Source: Streptomyces pyxinicus (GTDB taxonomy: Bacteria; Actinomycetota; Actinomycetes; Streptomycetales; Streptomycetaceae). Taken from it: a stretch of DNA of 64,000 nt. Under the pieces are notes generated by a model that made no database searches, was not told the origin of the DNA, and worked only from the letters and a program-made list of their open reading frames with translations. A program made the translations under genes and the position numbers. Positions 17,938 through 27,249 of this stretch are shown piece after piece; the first letter of the stretch is position 1; every line of letters starts with the position of its first letter. The stretch lies in NCBI RefSeq assembly GCF_024753135.1, contig NZ_JANUGP010000001.1, forward strand, positions 310,001 through 374,000. Reading direction: 5' to 3'.

Positions 17938-20121
17938 TCAGGAGCCGAGGTACGCCTCCACCTCGCTGAACTGGCCCGCCGGCCAGCCCGTGTTGGCGGT
18001 GACGGTCAGGCGGAGGTAGCGGAGGTTGGTGGTGCTGGGGAGGGAGACGGTGGCGGTGTTGCCGGTGGCCGGGTCGAAGCGGTAGCCCTGGGAGCCCACC
18101 ACCGTGGAGTAGGTCGAGCCGTCGGTGCTGCCGAGCACGGTGACGGTCTGGGTGCGGGCGCCCCAGGCCGGGGACGGGGGCAGCTTCAGCACCAGGCGGC
18201 GTACCGCGTAGGACGAGCCGAGGTCGACCGTCAGCGACTGCGGGAAGGTGTTGTTGGCCGACTCCCAGTACGAGCTGGCGTCGCCGTCGACCGCCTTGCC
18301 CGGGGTGTAGACGTCCTGGGAGCCGGTCGCGGAGGCCGGGCGGCCTTTGGCCAGGTTGCGGTTCGGATCGGGGTCGGGGTTGCCCTGGCCGGGCTGGGGC
18401 CAGCTGGAGCAGTCCGCCCAGGTGCCGGCCCAGCCGGAGTTGCCGCCGCCGTCGGTGAGCGTGAAAGAGCCGGAGTTGGCCGGGTAGGGGCAGTTGTAGA
18501 CGCCGGCGGCGCCGACCTGGGTGGCGGTGACGTTCTTGAAGGTGGCCGCTCCCTGCGCCTCCGCCTGGACGACGACCGTGCCGGTGTTCTTCACGGTCGC
18601 GCCGGTCACGTTGACGTTGCGTACCGGGTAGCCCTGGCCGCCGCCGGAGACGAACTCGAAGGCGCTGTAGGGGCTGTCGGTGATGGTCGTGTTGGTGATG
18701 TTGACGGTGGCGTTGATCGCGCTGTCGTAGGAGTCGACCCGCAGCGCGCCCATCGGATGGTTCCAGTTGGGGTTGAGCGCGCCGGCCCGCACCAGGGTGT
18801 TGCCGTCGACCGTGATGGTGCCGGACAGCGGGGAGAAGGGGTCGAGGAACTTCTGGTTGGAGATGGCGATGCCGCTGCCGAGGGCGTTGGTGTCGGAGAC
18901 CAGGTTGTTCTTCACGGAGATGTCGGTGCCGCCGTAGACGGCGATGCCGTTGGCGAGGTTGGGCTGCGAGATGGTGTTGTTCTCGAAGCTGGAGTTCGTG
19001 TCCGCGGCGTACAACGACCACATGGCGAGGGAGTCGTCGCCCTGGTTGCGCAGGAAGTTGTTCCGGACCCGGACGCCTCTGGCGTTGCCGTTGAGGTTGA
19101 GGCCGTCGGCGGTGGTGTCGAGGATGCGGCTGTTCTCCACCACCAGGTTGTCGTTGTTGCCCGTCAGCCACAGGCCGACCTTCAGGTGCTGGATCCACAT
19201 GCCGGAGACGGACGAGTTGGGACCGAGCGAGCCGTTGACGAAGTTGTCCGGGTTGGAGTCGACGCGCTCGGTGACCTCGCCGATCACCGCGAAGTCCTTG
19301 ATGTGGACGTTCCCGGAGGAGCTGGTCTGGTCGATGAAGCGGGAGGTGTGCACGACCGAGTACCAGCTGCCGGCGCCCTGGAGGGTGACGTTCTGCACGC
19401 CGCTGAGGGAGGACGTGATCCGGTAGTCGCCGGGCGGGATCCACACCGTCCCGCCCTGTGCGGCGGAGATGGCGTCCCGGAAGGCCTGGGTGGAGTCGCC
19501 GTTGCCGCTGGGGTCGGCGCCCTTGGAGACGACGGACACCGAGCCGGCCGGCTGGCTCGCCGCCGCGGCGACCTGCTCGAAGTCGGCGACGTCCACGGTG
19601 ACCTGGGTGCCGGTGGACTCGACGGCCACCTTGTCGCCGGCCTGCACGTTCTGGCCCAGCAGCAGCCGGGCGTTGTCGAAGAAGTGGTGCGTCTTGGCGC
19701 CGGCGATCCAACCAGTGTCCACGTACGAGTACTTGGAGGTCACCGGGAGGGTCTTGCTGATCTTCGTGCCGTTGACGTACACGTTCAGCGAGCCGGACTG
19801 GCCGTCCGGGACGCTGTAGGCGACGTTCACGGCGTTGGCGGCCCGCGGCACGGTGAACTCCACTCGCTGCCCGGAGGAAATGCGGACAGCTTGCCGTCCG
19901 GAGGCCTCCGAGGCGAGGGTGCCCTGGGTGTAATCGGGGCCGATCTTCGTGCCGTTCGTGGTCGCCGACTCCGCCTCCACCGAGGTGAAGGGGAGCGTGG
20001 CGCCCGGGGCCGCGTGGGCGGCGGCCGGGGCGAGGGTGACGAGCATGCCGGCGGCGAGGGCGACGGCCGCCCCGATGGCCGACATCCGCAGGAGGTGTCT
20101 GGCGGTGCTGCTGCTGTGCAT
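17938..20121 (-). CDS. Secreted GH87-type alpha-1,3-glucanase with CBM and discoidin domains
   Basis: 727 aa: Sec signal (residues 1-38, ending AAAHA-A); a CBM6/35-like carbohydrate-binding module (about 45-185, beginning SVEAESATTNGTKIG); a right-handed beta-helix catalytic region (about 195-560); and a C-terminal F5/8-type C (discoidin/CBM32) domain (about 600-727). In the helix, DTTADGLNLNG and RNQGDDSLAMWS carry the aspartates expected of GH87 alpha-1,3-glucanase/mycodextranase. It probably digests fungal or bacterial alpha-1,3-glucan outside the cell. The alpha-glucosidase and sugar importer upstream support this. Other beta-helix enzymes remain possible. Confidence 0.75.
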   Translation of the reverse strand: MHSSSTARHLLRMSAIGAAVALAAGMLVTLAPAAAHAAPGATLPFTSVEAESATTNGTKIGPDYTQGTLASEASGRQAVRISSGQRVEFTVPRAANAVNVAYSVPDGQSGSLNVYVNGTKISKTLPVTSKYSYVDTGWIAGAKTHHFFDNARLLLGQNVQAGDKVAVESTGTQVTVDVADFEQVAAAASQPAGSVSVVSKGADPSGNGDSTQAFRDAISAAQGGTVWIPPGDYRITSSLSGVQNVTLQGAGSWYSVVHTSRFIDQTSSSGNVHIKDFAVIGEVTERVDSNPDNFVNGSLGPNSSVSGMWIQHLKVGLWLTGNNDNLVVENSRILDTTADGLNLNGNARGVRVRNNFLRNQGDDSLAMWSLYAADTNSSFENNTISQPNLANGIAVYGGTDISVKNNLVSDTNALGSGIAISNQKFLDPFSPLSGTITVDGNTLVRAGALNPNWNHPMGALRVDSYDSAINATVNITNTTITDSPYSAFEFVSGGGQGYPVRNVNVTGATVKNTGTVVVQAEAQGAATFKNVTATQVGAAGVYNCPYPANSGSFTLTDGGGNSGWAGTWADCSSWPQPGQGNPDPDPNRNLAKGRPASATGSQDVYTPGKAVDGDASSYWESANNTFPQSLTVDLGSSYAVRRLVLKLPPSPAWGARTQTVTVLGSTDGSTYSTVVGSQGYRFDPATGNTATVSLPSTTNLRYLRLTVTANTGWPAGQFSEVEAYLGS

Positions 20122-20173
20122 GTGCTGATCCCTTCGTGGTGGGGTGCGTGGGACAGCGGTGCGTGCGGTCGGC

Positions 20174-21781
20174 TCAGGCCAGCAGCCAGACCGCCGTGTC
20201 CTGCGGCAGCCGGCCGGTGTCGTCCAATGGGCCGCTGCCAAGCAGGAGTCGGGAGTGCGCGGGCAGTTCCGCGGGGGTGGCGGCGAGGTTCACCACACAC
20301 AGCGCGCCGTCCGCGCGGGCGAAGGCGAGCACGCCCTCGGGGGCCGGCAGCCAGGTGAGGGGCCCGTCGCCGAAGGCCGGCCTGGCGGCGATGGCCGCGC
20401 GGTAGAGGGAGAGCGGGGAGTGCGGGTCGTCGCGCTGCCGGTCGACGGCGTACGACGCCCAGCCGGCGGGCTGCGGCAGCCAGGGCTCCTCCCGGGAGCC
20501 GAAGCCCGCGTACGGCAGCTCGGCGGACCAGGGCAGCGGCACCCGGCAGCCGTCGCGCCCCGGATCGGTGCCTCCGGAGCGGAAGTGCATCGGGTCCTGG
20601 ATGCGCTCGCGCGGGATCTCGGCCTCGGGCAGCCCCAGTTCCTCGCCCTGGTAGAGGTAGACCGAGCCGGGCAGCGCCAGTGAGAGCAGGGCGGCGGCGC
20701 GGGCCCTGCGGGTGCCGAGCGCGAGGTCGGCCGGGGTGCCGAAGGCCTTGGTGGCGAAGTCGAATCCGGTGTCGGCGCGGCCGTAGCGGGTGACGGTGCG
20801 GGTGATGTCGTGGTTGCACAGCACCCAGGTGGCGGGGGCGCCGACGGGGGCGTGTTCGGCGAGGGTGCTGTCGATGGCGGTGCGCAGCCGGCCGGCGTCC
20901 CAGGGGCAGGACAGGAAGGCGAAGTTGAAGGCGGTGTGGAGTTCGTCGGGGCGCAGGTAGCGGGCGAAGCGTTCGGCGTCGGGCAGCCAGACCTCGCCGA
21001 CGAAGACCCCGTCGTAGGCGTCGGCGACGGCGCGCCAGGAGCGGTAGACGGCGTGGAGTTCGTCGCGGTCCACGAACGGGTGGGGTTCGGGGCGGCCGGC
21101 CAGGTCGGGCAGGTCCGGGTCCTTGACGAGCAGGGCGGCGGAGTCGATGCGGACGCCCGCGACCCCGCGCTCGAACCAGAACCGCAGGACGTCCTCGTGT
21201 TCCTGGCGGACGGCCGGGTGCGCCCAGTTGAGGTCGGGCTGTTCGGGCGTGAACAGGTGCAGGTACCAGTCGCCGTCGGGCAGCCGGGTCCACACCGGTT
21301 CGGTGGAGCCGACGAACTGGGACGGCCAATCGTTGGGCGGGAGTTCGCCCCGCTCGCCGCGTCCGGGCCGGAAGTGGAACAGCTCGCGTTCGGGGCTGCC
21401 GGGGCCGGCGGCGAGCGCGGCCCGGAACCAGGGGTGCTGGTCGGAGACGTGGTTGGGCACGATGTCGACGATGGTGCGGATGCCCAGCTCGCGTGCCTCG
21501 GCGATGAGTTTCTCCGCCTCGGCGAGGGTGCCGAACGCGGGGTCGACGGCACGGTAGTCGGCGACGTCGTAGCCGCCGTCCTTCATGGGCGACAGATACC
21601 AGGGGTTGAACCACAGGGCGTCGACGCCGAGTTCGGCGAGGTACGGCAGCCGGGCGCGGACGCCGGCGAGGTCGCCGGTGCCGTCGCCGTCGCCGTCCGC
21701 GAAGCTGCGGACGTACACCTGGTAGATGACGGCGGAGCGCCACCAGTCGCGGTCCTTCGGGGCATGGGTGGGCTGTCCCAC
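20174..21781 (-). CDS. GH13 alpha-glucosidase
   Basis: A 535-aa cytoplasmic GH13 enzyme (no signal peptide) of the oligo-alpha-glucosidase group. Catalytic residues fit: nucleophile Asp213 in GVRIDSA, acid/base Glu263 in VGEVW, and His324-Asp325 in CNHDITR; DIVPNHVSDQHPWF is conserved region I. GTG start 21781 preceded by AAAGG. It is the fourth gene of the transporter operon and would split imported alpha-linked oligosaccharides to glucose. The usual first motif and length are complete. Confidence 0.93.
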   Translation of the reverse strand: MGQPTHAPKDRDWWRSAVIYQVYVRSFADGDGDGTGDLAGVRARLPYLAELGVDALWFNPWYLSPMKDGGYDVADYRAVDPAFGTLAEAEKLIAEARELGIRTIVDIVPNHVSDQHPWFRAALAAGPGSPERELFHFRPGRGERGELPPNDWPSQFVGSTEPVWTRLPDGDWYLHLFTPEQPDLNWAHPAVRQEHEDVLRFWFERGVAGVRIDSAALLVKDPDLPDLAGRPEPHPFVDRDELHAVYRSWRAVADAYDGVFVGEVWLPDAERFARYLRPDELHTAFNFAFLSCPWDAGRLRTAIDSTLAEHAPVGAPATWVLCNHDITRTVTRYGRADTGFDFATKAFGTPADLALGTRRARAAALLSLALPGSVYLYQGEELGLPEAEIPRERIQDPMHFRSGGTDPGRDGCRVPLPWSAELPYAGFGSREEPWLPQPAGWASYAVDRQRDDPHSPLSLYRAAIAARPAFGDGPLTWLPAPEGVLAFARADGALCVVNLAATPAELPAHSRLLLGSGPLDDTGRLPQDTAVWLLA

Positions 21782-21814
21782 GGAGCAGGCCTTTCGGTAG
21801 ACGGGTTCCGGGCG

Positions 21815-22696
21815 TCAGCCCTTGGTGCTGCCCGCGCTGATCCCGGCGATGATGTGCCGCTGGAAGACGAGGAACAGCGCCACCATCGGGATGCTGGCGA
21901 TCACCATCGCGGCGATGAGCACGGTGAGCTGGATGTTCTGCGACAACTGGACGAGTGCCACGCTGATGGGCTGTTCGTCGGTGTCGGAGAAGACCATCAG
22001 CGGCCACAGGAAGTCCTGCCAGACGGCGACCAGCGCGAAGATGGACACCACGCCGAGCACCGGCCGGGACATCGGCAGCACGACGGACCACAGGACGCGC
22101 AGCTTGCCGGCGCCGTCGATCTCGGCGGCCTCCAGCACGTCCCGGGGCAGTTGGTCGAAGAACCGCTTGAGCAGGTACAGGTTGAAGGCGTTGGCGACGG
22201 CCGGCAGCCAGATGCCGAGCGGGTCGTTGAGCAGGCTGGTGTGGATCAGGGGCAGGTCGGCGGCGGTGAGGTACTTGGGGACGACGAGTGCCTGCGCCGG
22301 GACCATGAGGGTGGCGAGGATGCCGCCGAGGATCACCTTGCCGAAGGCCGGCTTCAGCTTGGACAGGGCGTAGGCGGCGGCCGTGCAGAACACGAGCTGG
22401 AAGGCCCAGGCGCCGGCGGCCTGGACGACGGTGTTCCACAGGTGCCGCGGGAGCTGCATCAGGTCCCAGGCGTCGGTGTAGCCGCTCAGGTGCCCGTGCT
22501 CCGGCACCAGGGTGGGCGGGGTCCGGGCCACCTCGTCCGGGGACTTCAGGGCGCCGGTCACCATCCAGTAGACCGGGAAGAGGAAGGCCAACGTGAAGAG
22601 GAGGACGACGGCGGTGAACACCGTCCAGTACAGGATCTTGCCGCGGGGCCGGGCGAGGGTGGCCGGGGAGATCAGGGTGCGGGTCGCGCCGCTCAT
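21815..22696 (-). CDS. Sugar ABC transporter permease (MalG type)
   Basis: 293 aa, six predicted helices. The inner-membrane permease signature EAAEIDGAGKLRVLWSVVLPMSRPVLG (EAA loop, binds the ATPase) lies at about residues 190-215. The C-terminus HIIAGISAGSTKG is typical of CUT1 MalG-like subunits. It overlaps the upstream permease gene by four bases. No ATPase gene accompanies the operon; in Streptomyces the shared ATPase MsiK commonly serves such systems (known of the family). Confidence 0.93.
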   Translation of the reverse strand: MSGATRTLISPATLARPRGKILYWTVFTAVVLLFTLAFLFPVYWMVTGALKSPDEVARTPPTLVPEHGHLSGYTDAWDLMQLPRHLWNTVVQAAGAWAFQLVFCTAAAYALSKLKPAFGKVILGGILATLMVPAQALVVPKYLTAADLPLIHTSLLNDPLGIWLPAVANAFNLYLLKRFFDQLPRDVLEAAEIDGAGKLRVLWSVVLPMSRPVLGVVSIFALVAVWQDFLWPLMVFSDTDEQPISVALVQLSQNIQLTVLIAAMVIASIPMVALFLVFQRHIIAGISAGSTKG

Positions 22697-23646
22697 GCGT
22701 CCCCCTCGGAGCGGGTGAACCGCAGGTAGAGGGCGGAGAAGGCACCGAGCAGGACGAGGAGCATCACGCTCAGGGCGCAGGCGCCGCCGAAGTCGTTGTA
22801 GAGGAAGGCGTACTTGTAGATCAGGTAGAGCACGGTGACGGTCGCGTTCTCGGGGCCGCCGCCGGTGATGACGAACGGTTCGGTGAACACCTGCATGGTG
22901 GCGATGATCTGAAGGAGCATCAGCATCAGGATGACGAACCGGGTCTGCGGGACCGTGACGTGCCGGACGCGCTGGAGCAGGTTGGCGCCGTCGAGTTCGG
23001 CGGCCTCGTACAGCTCGCCCGGGATGGACTGGAGGGCGGCGAGGTAGATCAGGACGGTGCCGCCCATGTTGGCCCAGGTGGCGACGATCACGAGGGAGAT
23101 CAGCGCGGTGTCGGCGCCGTTGGACCAGTTCGAGGTGGGCAGGTGCAGGAAGCGCAGCGTCTCGTTGGCGAGGCCGGCCCCGGGGTCGTAGAACCACTTC
23201 CACAGCAGGGCGCTGACCACCGGCGGGATCATCACGGGCAGGTAGACCACCACGCGGAAGAACGCCTTGGCGTGCCGGAGTTCATTGAGGACGAGGGCCA
23301 GTACGAAGGGGATCGCGAAGCCGACGAGCAGGGCCAGCAGGGTGAAGGTCAGGGTGTTGCGCCAGGCCGCGCTGAACTCGGGATCGTGCCAGACCCGGCT
23401 GAAGTTGGCGGTGCCGACCCACTCGGGCGGCGAGCCGGGCGTGTACTTCTGGAAGGCGATCACGACGGCGCGGATCGCCGGGTACCAGGAGAACAGGGCG
23501 AAGCAGATCAGGCCGCCGAGGAGGAAGCCGTAGGCGCGGAGCTGGTCGGTGAGGCGGCGCCGCCCCCGGTCCCCTGCCGGGGACGGCGCCGGGACCGGGT
23601 GGGCGGCCGGCCGTGCCGGGATCCGCCGCTCGGCCGTCTTGGTCAT
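22693..23646 (-). CDS. Sugar ABC transporter permease (MalF type)
   Basis: 317 aa with six helices after a Pro/Arg-rich amino-terminal tail. The EAA loop reads LYEAAELDGANLLQRVRHVTVPQTRFVIL, and FVITGGGPENATVTVLYLIYKYAF is a classic CUT1 MalF-type C-terminal motif. ATG 23646 lies six bases after the stop of the binding-protein gene, so the genes are co-transcribed. It forms the membrane channel with the MalG-type partner. Confidence 0.93.
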   Translation of the reverse strand: MTKTAERRIPARPAAHPVPAPSPAGDRGRRRLTDQLRAYGFLLGGLICFALFSWYPAIRAVVIAFQKYTPGSPPEWVGTANFSRVWHDPEFSAAWRNTLTFTLLALLVGFAIPFVLALVLNELRHAKAFFRVVVYLPVMIPPVVSALLWKWFYDPGAGLANETLRFLHLPTSNWSNGADTALISLVIVATWANMGGTVLIYLAALQSIPGELYEAAELDGANLLQRVRHVTVPQTRFVILMLMLLQIIATMQVFTEPFVITGGGPENATVTVLYLIYKYAFLYNDFGGACALSVMLLVLLGAFSALYLRFTRSEGDA

Positions 23647-23651
23647 GGCGG

Positions 23652-25004
23652 TCAGCTCCGGGCCAGAATGCTGTCGATCTTGCCGGACGCCTCCGTGAGG
23701 AGCTGGTCGATGTCGGCGTCCTTCTTGGTGAGGACGGCGGAGACGACGCCGTCGAGCACCGAGTAGATCTGCTGGGCGTTCGGCGGTTCGATCTTCATCC
23801 GCAGCTTCTGGTTGCCGTCGAGGAAGGCCTGGTAGTTCTCCACCGGGACGTTGGCGTCGGCCTTCTTGGCCTGCTGGTCCTTGGCGTCGGCGGCGCCGGT
23901 GAACAGGCGCGGCTCGGGCAGGCCGACGGGGGCGTCGTTCTTCCTGGCGCGGGCGTAGTCGCCGAGGAAGCCCTTGCCGGGGGTGAGGAACATGTGGTCG
24001 AGCCACTTGAGGCCGGCGCGGATCTGGGCGGGGCTGTCCTTCTTGCCGAACATGTAGCCGTCGCCGCCGATGAGGGTGCCCTGGCCCCCGGGCATGGGGG
24101 CGAGGGCGAGGTCCTTGTAGTCGCCGCCCTTCTCCTTGACCAGGATCGGGATGTTGTCCGGGGCGGAGAGGTACATGCCGAGCTTGCCCGAACCCATCAG
24201 CTGCTGGACGTCGTTGATGACGAGGAGTTGCTTGCTGCCCATGGAGTCGTCGGTCCACCGCATGTCGTGCAGGTTCTTCAGGACGGCGTGGCCCTCGGGG
24301 GTGTCGACGGTGGCCTTCTTGCCGTCGGCGCTGACGACGTCGCCGCCCTGGGAGTACAGCTCGGCGGTGAAGTGCCAGCCGCCCTGGTTCTGGGCGCTGT
24401 AGTCGGCGTATCCGACGGTGCCGTCGCCCAGTGCGGCGATCTTCTTGGCGGCGGCGCGGACCTCGTCCCAGGTCGCCGGGGGCTTGTCGGGGTCGAGTCC
24501 GGCCTTCTGGAAGAGCTTGCGGTTGTAGATCAGGCCCATGCTGTAGCCGGTGCGCGGGATGCCGTAGACCTTGCCGTCGACGGTGTAGATGTCGCGGAGC
24601 TGCTTCTGGAGGGTGCCGTAGCTCTTGAGTTCCTTCAGGTACGGCGTGAGGTCGGCGGCCTGGTGGATGTCGACGACGTGCCTGGCGTCGGTGAAGTACG
24701 TGTAGAAGACGTCCTCCATCTGTCCGCCGGCCAGCTTGGCGTCGAAGGTCTTCGGGTCCTGGCAGGGGAAGGCGTCGTGCGCGACGACGTCGATGTCCGG
24801 GTTGGCCCGCTCGAAGGAGGCGATGTCCTCCTCGAAGAACTTCCGGTCGGTCTTGGCGCTCTTGGGCGGCTCGCAGTTGACGGTGATGCGCGTCTTGCCG
24901 CTCGCCGAGTCGTCGTCGTCCGAGCCGCAGGCGGTGGCGGCCAGGACGAGGGACGAACAGACGCCGATCGCGACGGCGGTACGGCGGAACCCGGTGCTTC
25001 TCAT
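23652..25004 (-). CDS. Sugar-binding lipoprotein of ABC transporter
   Basis: 450-aa extracellular solute-binding protein, family 1. A lipoprotein signal is visible (VCSSLVLAATACGSDDDD; cysteine at about residue 24). The body begins TRITVNCEPPKSAKTDRKFFEEDIASFERANPDIDVV and includes YNRKLFQKAGLDPDKPPATWDEV, the usual hinge/ligand pattern of oligosaccharide binders. ATG 25004 is chosen because GAGGGG precedes it by seven bases. It is the first gene of the operon, facing a LacI-type operator. The ligand is probably an alpha-glucan oligosaccharide (inferred from the enzymes encoded downstream). Confidence 0.93.
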   Translation of the reverse strand: MRSTGFRRTAVAIGVCSSLVLAATACGSDDDDSASGKTRITVNCEPPKSAKTDRKFFEEDIASFERANPDIDVVAHDAFPCQDPKTFDAKLAGGQMEDVFYTYFTDARHVVDIHQAADLTPYLKELKSYGTLQKQLRDIYTVDGKVYGIPRTGYSMGLIYNRKLFQKAGLDPDKPPATWDEVRAAAKKIAALGDGTVGYADYSAQNQGGWHFTAELYSQGGDVVSADGKKATVDTPEGHAVLKNLHDMRWTDDSMGSKQLLVINDVQQLMGSGKLGMYLSAPDNIPILVKEKGGDYKDLALAPMPGGQGTLIGGDGYMFGKKDSPAQIRAGLKWLDHMFLTPGKGFLGDYARARKNDAPVGLPEPRLFTGAADAKDQQAKKADANVPVENYQAFLDGNQKLRMKIEPPNAQQIYSVLDGVVSAVLTKKDADIDQLLTEASGKIDSILARS

Positions 25005-25108
25005 CGGTGGACCCCTCATGGCAGGAGCGGTGGGCGCCGCACACTCAAGCACCGGCGACACTCGGACGCAAGATGTCGCGCGTAATCTGTAATTATTCGA
25101 CAGTCGCG

Positions 25109-25120
25109 TGGAAGCGCTCC
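25109..25120. promoter_or_regulatory. LacI-type operator upstream of the sugar-transport operon
   Basis: TGGAAGCGCTCC, a near-palindrome with the central AGCGCT shared by Streptomyces LacI/CebR-type operators (for example TGGGAGCGCTCCCA). It sits between the regulator's stop codon and the binding-protein start, about 105 bases upstream of the latter, as expected for repression of the operon. Confidence 0.6.
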
Positions 25121-25136
25121 GGCGCGATGCCGGGCC

Positions 25137-26135
25137 TCAGTCGCGGGAGGCTTGTCCGGTGGACCCGCGCACCACCAGCTCGGGCTCGAACAGCAACTCC
25201 TCGGCGGGTACGGCGGTGCCGCCGATCTGCGCGTTCAGCAGCTCCACGGCCGCGCGGCCCATGGCCTCGATGGGCTGGCGGACGGTGGTCAGAGGGGGCT
25301 CCGTGCAGTTCATGAAGGCGGAGTCGTCGTAGCCGACGACGGAGATCCGGCCCGGGACGTCGTACCCCTTGCGGCGCGCCGCGCGCACGGCGCCGAGCGC
25401 GAGCGGGTCGCTGGCGCAGATGATGCCGGTGACCCCGCGGTCGATGAGCCGGGAGGCGGCCGCGTGGCCGCCCTCGATGGAGAAGATCGCGCGGGCCACG
25501 AACTCCTCGGGCAGCTCACCGGCGAGGGCCCGGGCCGCGGCGAGTTTGCGGGCCGAGGGCACGTGGTCGCCGGGGCCGAGGACGAGGCCGATGCGCTCAT
25601 GGCCGAGGGAGGCCAGATGCCGCCAGGCCTGCTCCACGGCCACCGCGTCGTCGCAGGACACACCGGGGAAACCGAGGTCCTCGATGGCCGCGTTGACCAG
25701 CACGACGGGGATCTTGCGGTCGGCGAGCCGGCGGTAGTGGTCGTGCGGGGCGTCGGCCTGGGCGTACAGACCGCCGGCGAAGACGACACCGGAGACCTGC
25801 TGTTGCAGGAGCAGCGCGACGTAGTCCGCCTCGGAGACGCCTCCCTTGGTCTGCGTGCACAGCACCGGGGTCAGCCCGAGCTGCGCCAGGGCACCGCCGA
25901 TGACCTCGGCGAACGCCGGGAAGATGGGGTTCTGGAGTTCCGGCAGCACCAGGCCGACGAGGCGGGCGCGTTCGCCGCGCAGCTGCGTGGGGCGCTCGTA
26001 GCCGAGGACGTCCAGGGCGGACAGCACCGCCTGCCGGGTGGCTTCGGAGACCCCGGGCTTGCCGTTCAGCACCCGGCTGACCGTGGCCTCACTGACCCCG
26101 ACCTTCTTCGCCACTTCCGCAAGTCGTCGCGTCAT
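25137..26135 (-). CDS. LacI-family regulator of the alpha-glucan transport operon
   Basis: 332 aa. HTH MTRRLAEVAKKVGVSEATVSRVLNGKPGVSEATRQAVLSAL with the DNA-minor-groove hinge following, then a sugar-binding effector domain (ARLVGLVLPELQNPIFPAFAEV...GIICASDPLALGAVRAARRKGYDVPGRISVVGYDD). It is encoded on the same strand immediately upstream of the binding-protein gene, and 17-base and 12-base LacI-type palindromes flank it. It most likely represses both itself and the transporter/glycosidase operon until an oligosaccharide binds. Confidence 0.92.
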   Translation of the reverse strand: MTRRLAEVAKKVGVSEATVSRVLNGKPGVSEATRQAVLSALDVLGYERPTQLRGERARLVGLVLPELQNPIFPAFAEVIGGALAQLGLTPVLCTQTKGGVSEADYVALLLQQQVSGVVFAGGLYAQADAPHDHYRRLADRKIPVVLVNAAIEDLGFPGVSCDDAVAVEQAWRHLASLGHERIGLVLGPGDHVPSARKLAAARALAGELPEEFVARAIFSIEGGHAAASRLIDRGVTGIICASDPLALGAVRAARRKGYDVPGRISVVGYDDSAFMNCTEPPLTTVRQPIEAMGRAAVELLNAQIGGTAVPAEELLFEPELVVRGSTGQASRD

Positions 26136-26157
26136 GCGCGCAAGACTAGCGCAACTT

Positions 26158-26174
26158 ACGCAAGCCGCTTGCGT
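26158..26174. promoter_or_regulatory. Putative LacI autoregulatory operator
   Basis: ACGCAAG-CCG-CTTGCGT, exact 7-base arms with a three-base centre, about 23 bases upstream of the LacI start codon. Half-site-like GCGCAAG copies occur nearer the start. The CTTGC/GCAAG core resembles the sites of MalR-type regulators in Streptomyces (from memory). Confidence 0.6.
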
Positions 26175-26304
26175 AGCGGATGCATGAGGGGGCAGCCCAG
26201 TACGGCCGGCTCAGAGCGCCGGGCGGTGGCAGGGCGCTGTCGGCCGGGCGCGGGGGACGTCGGCACCGGGTGCGGGGACGTCGGCACCCGGGTGCGGGGG
26301 CGTC

Positions 26305-26347
26305 GACCCGGCGCCGCCGGTGACCTGAACACCGGCGGTGCCGGGTC
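26305..26347. terminator. Hairpin at the end of the MmyB-like gene
   Basis: An 18-base stem with one mismatch, 26305-26322 (GACCCGGCGCCGCCGGTG) / 26330-26347, overlapping the stop codon of the minus-strand gene at 26346. Confidence 0.6.
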
Positions 26348-27014
26348 AGCTCTCGGGGGCCGGGACGACCGCGAGGTGGGTGCCGCCCACGCGGGGGCGG
26401 CGGGAGCGGCGGGCCGGAGCCGCCGGGCGGGGGTCGCGCAGGATCATCGTCAGGCGGCGGTACCCGAGTCCCCGCAGGGTCTCGGGAGTCTCCTCCACGA
26501 TGCGGCACTCCACGGCGCCCCTGCGCGGGTCGGGGTGGAGCAGCAGCCGTACGGCACCGTCGATCCGGGTCGCGGCGTCTCCGACGGCCCGGATCCAGTG
26601 CGGCAGCCCCTGCCGGTAGGCGGCCTCCATCAGCGCGTCCTGGGTGATGTCCCGCCGGATGGCCTGGAGTTCGTGGTCGTGGCCGTACGCCTCCAGGGCG
26701 CCGCGCAGGTGCGCCAGCATCGGCAGGCACCAGCCGGGCTCGTGCTCGCCGAGGAGACCGGCCGCGTCGGGGTGGAACAGGACGAACCTGAGGAAGTTGT
26801 CGCCGGGCATGGCCGTGGGATGCGGGCGCACGCCCTGGAAGAGCGTCGCGAACGCGCCGTTGGCCATGACGACGCCCCAGCGATGGTCGATCACCATCGA
26901 CGGGAAGGACGACGCCTCCAGCAGCGTGGCGTAGTCCTGGAGGTATGCCTGGGTGTCGCAGGTCGTGGGGACGGGCCGCGGTGCCGGCCGCTGCCCTCCT
27001 GCCTGATGTGCCAT
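26346..27014 (-). CDS. Stand-alone MmyB-like ligand-binding (PAS-fold) protein
   Basis: 222 aa. The middle of the protein resembles the ligand-binding domain found C-terminal to an XRE helix-turn-helix in MmyB-type regulators: FPSMVIDHRWGVVMANGAFATLFQGV, MPGDNFLRFVLFHPDAAGLLG, LPMLAHLRGALEAYGHDHELQAIRRDI, then AVECRIVEETPETLRGLGYRRLTMIL. No DNA-binding segment is present before it, and the C-terminus is a basic Arg/Pro-rich tail. ATG 27014 with GAGGGG ten bases upstream. It is divergent from an HTH protein gene; the two might form a split regulator, which is inference. Confidence 0.65.
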   Translation of the reverse strand: MAHQAGGQRPAPRPVPTTCDTQAYLQDYATLLEASSFPSMVIDHRWGVVMANGAFATLFQGVRPHPTAMPGDNFLRFVLFHPDAAGLLGEHEPGWCLPMLAHLRGALEAYGHDHELQAIRRDITQDALMEAAYRQGLPHWIRAVGDAATRIDGAVRLLLHPDPRRGAVECRIVEETPETLRGLGYRRLTMILRDPRPAAPARRSRRPRVGGTHLAVVPAPES

Positions 27015-27249
27015 CGGGAGGTCACCCCTCTTGCCTCTGCGGCCTTCACGCGGCGATGCGATCCTGCTGCCCGCGGGCAAGCGATGTCAACTATCGTGGC
27101 ATTTCCTGTCGGTTGACGGCTGAAATTCGCCACAGTTGTGGCGAGACCTGGATGTGAGTTCGACGCACCCGCTACTCTCCGGGAAGTTCACGGCTTGCGA
27201 GAAGCGCGCACGCCTCCGAAGCCAGTCGAGAGACGTAGGAGTTCTGTCG

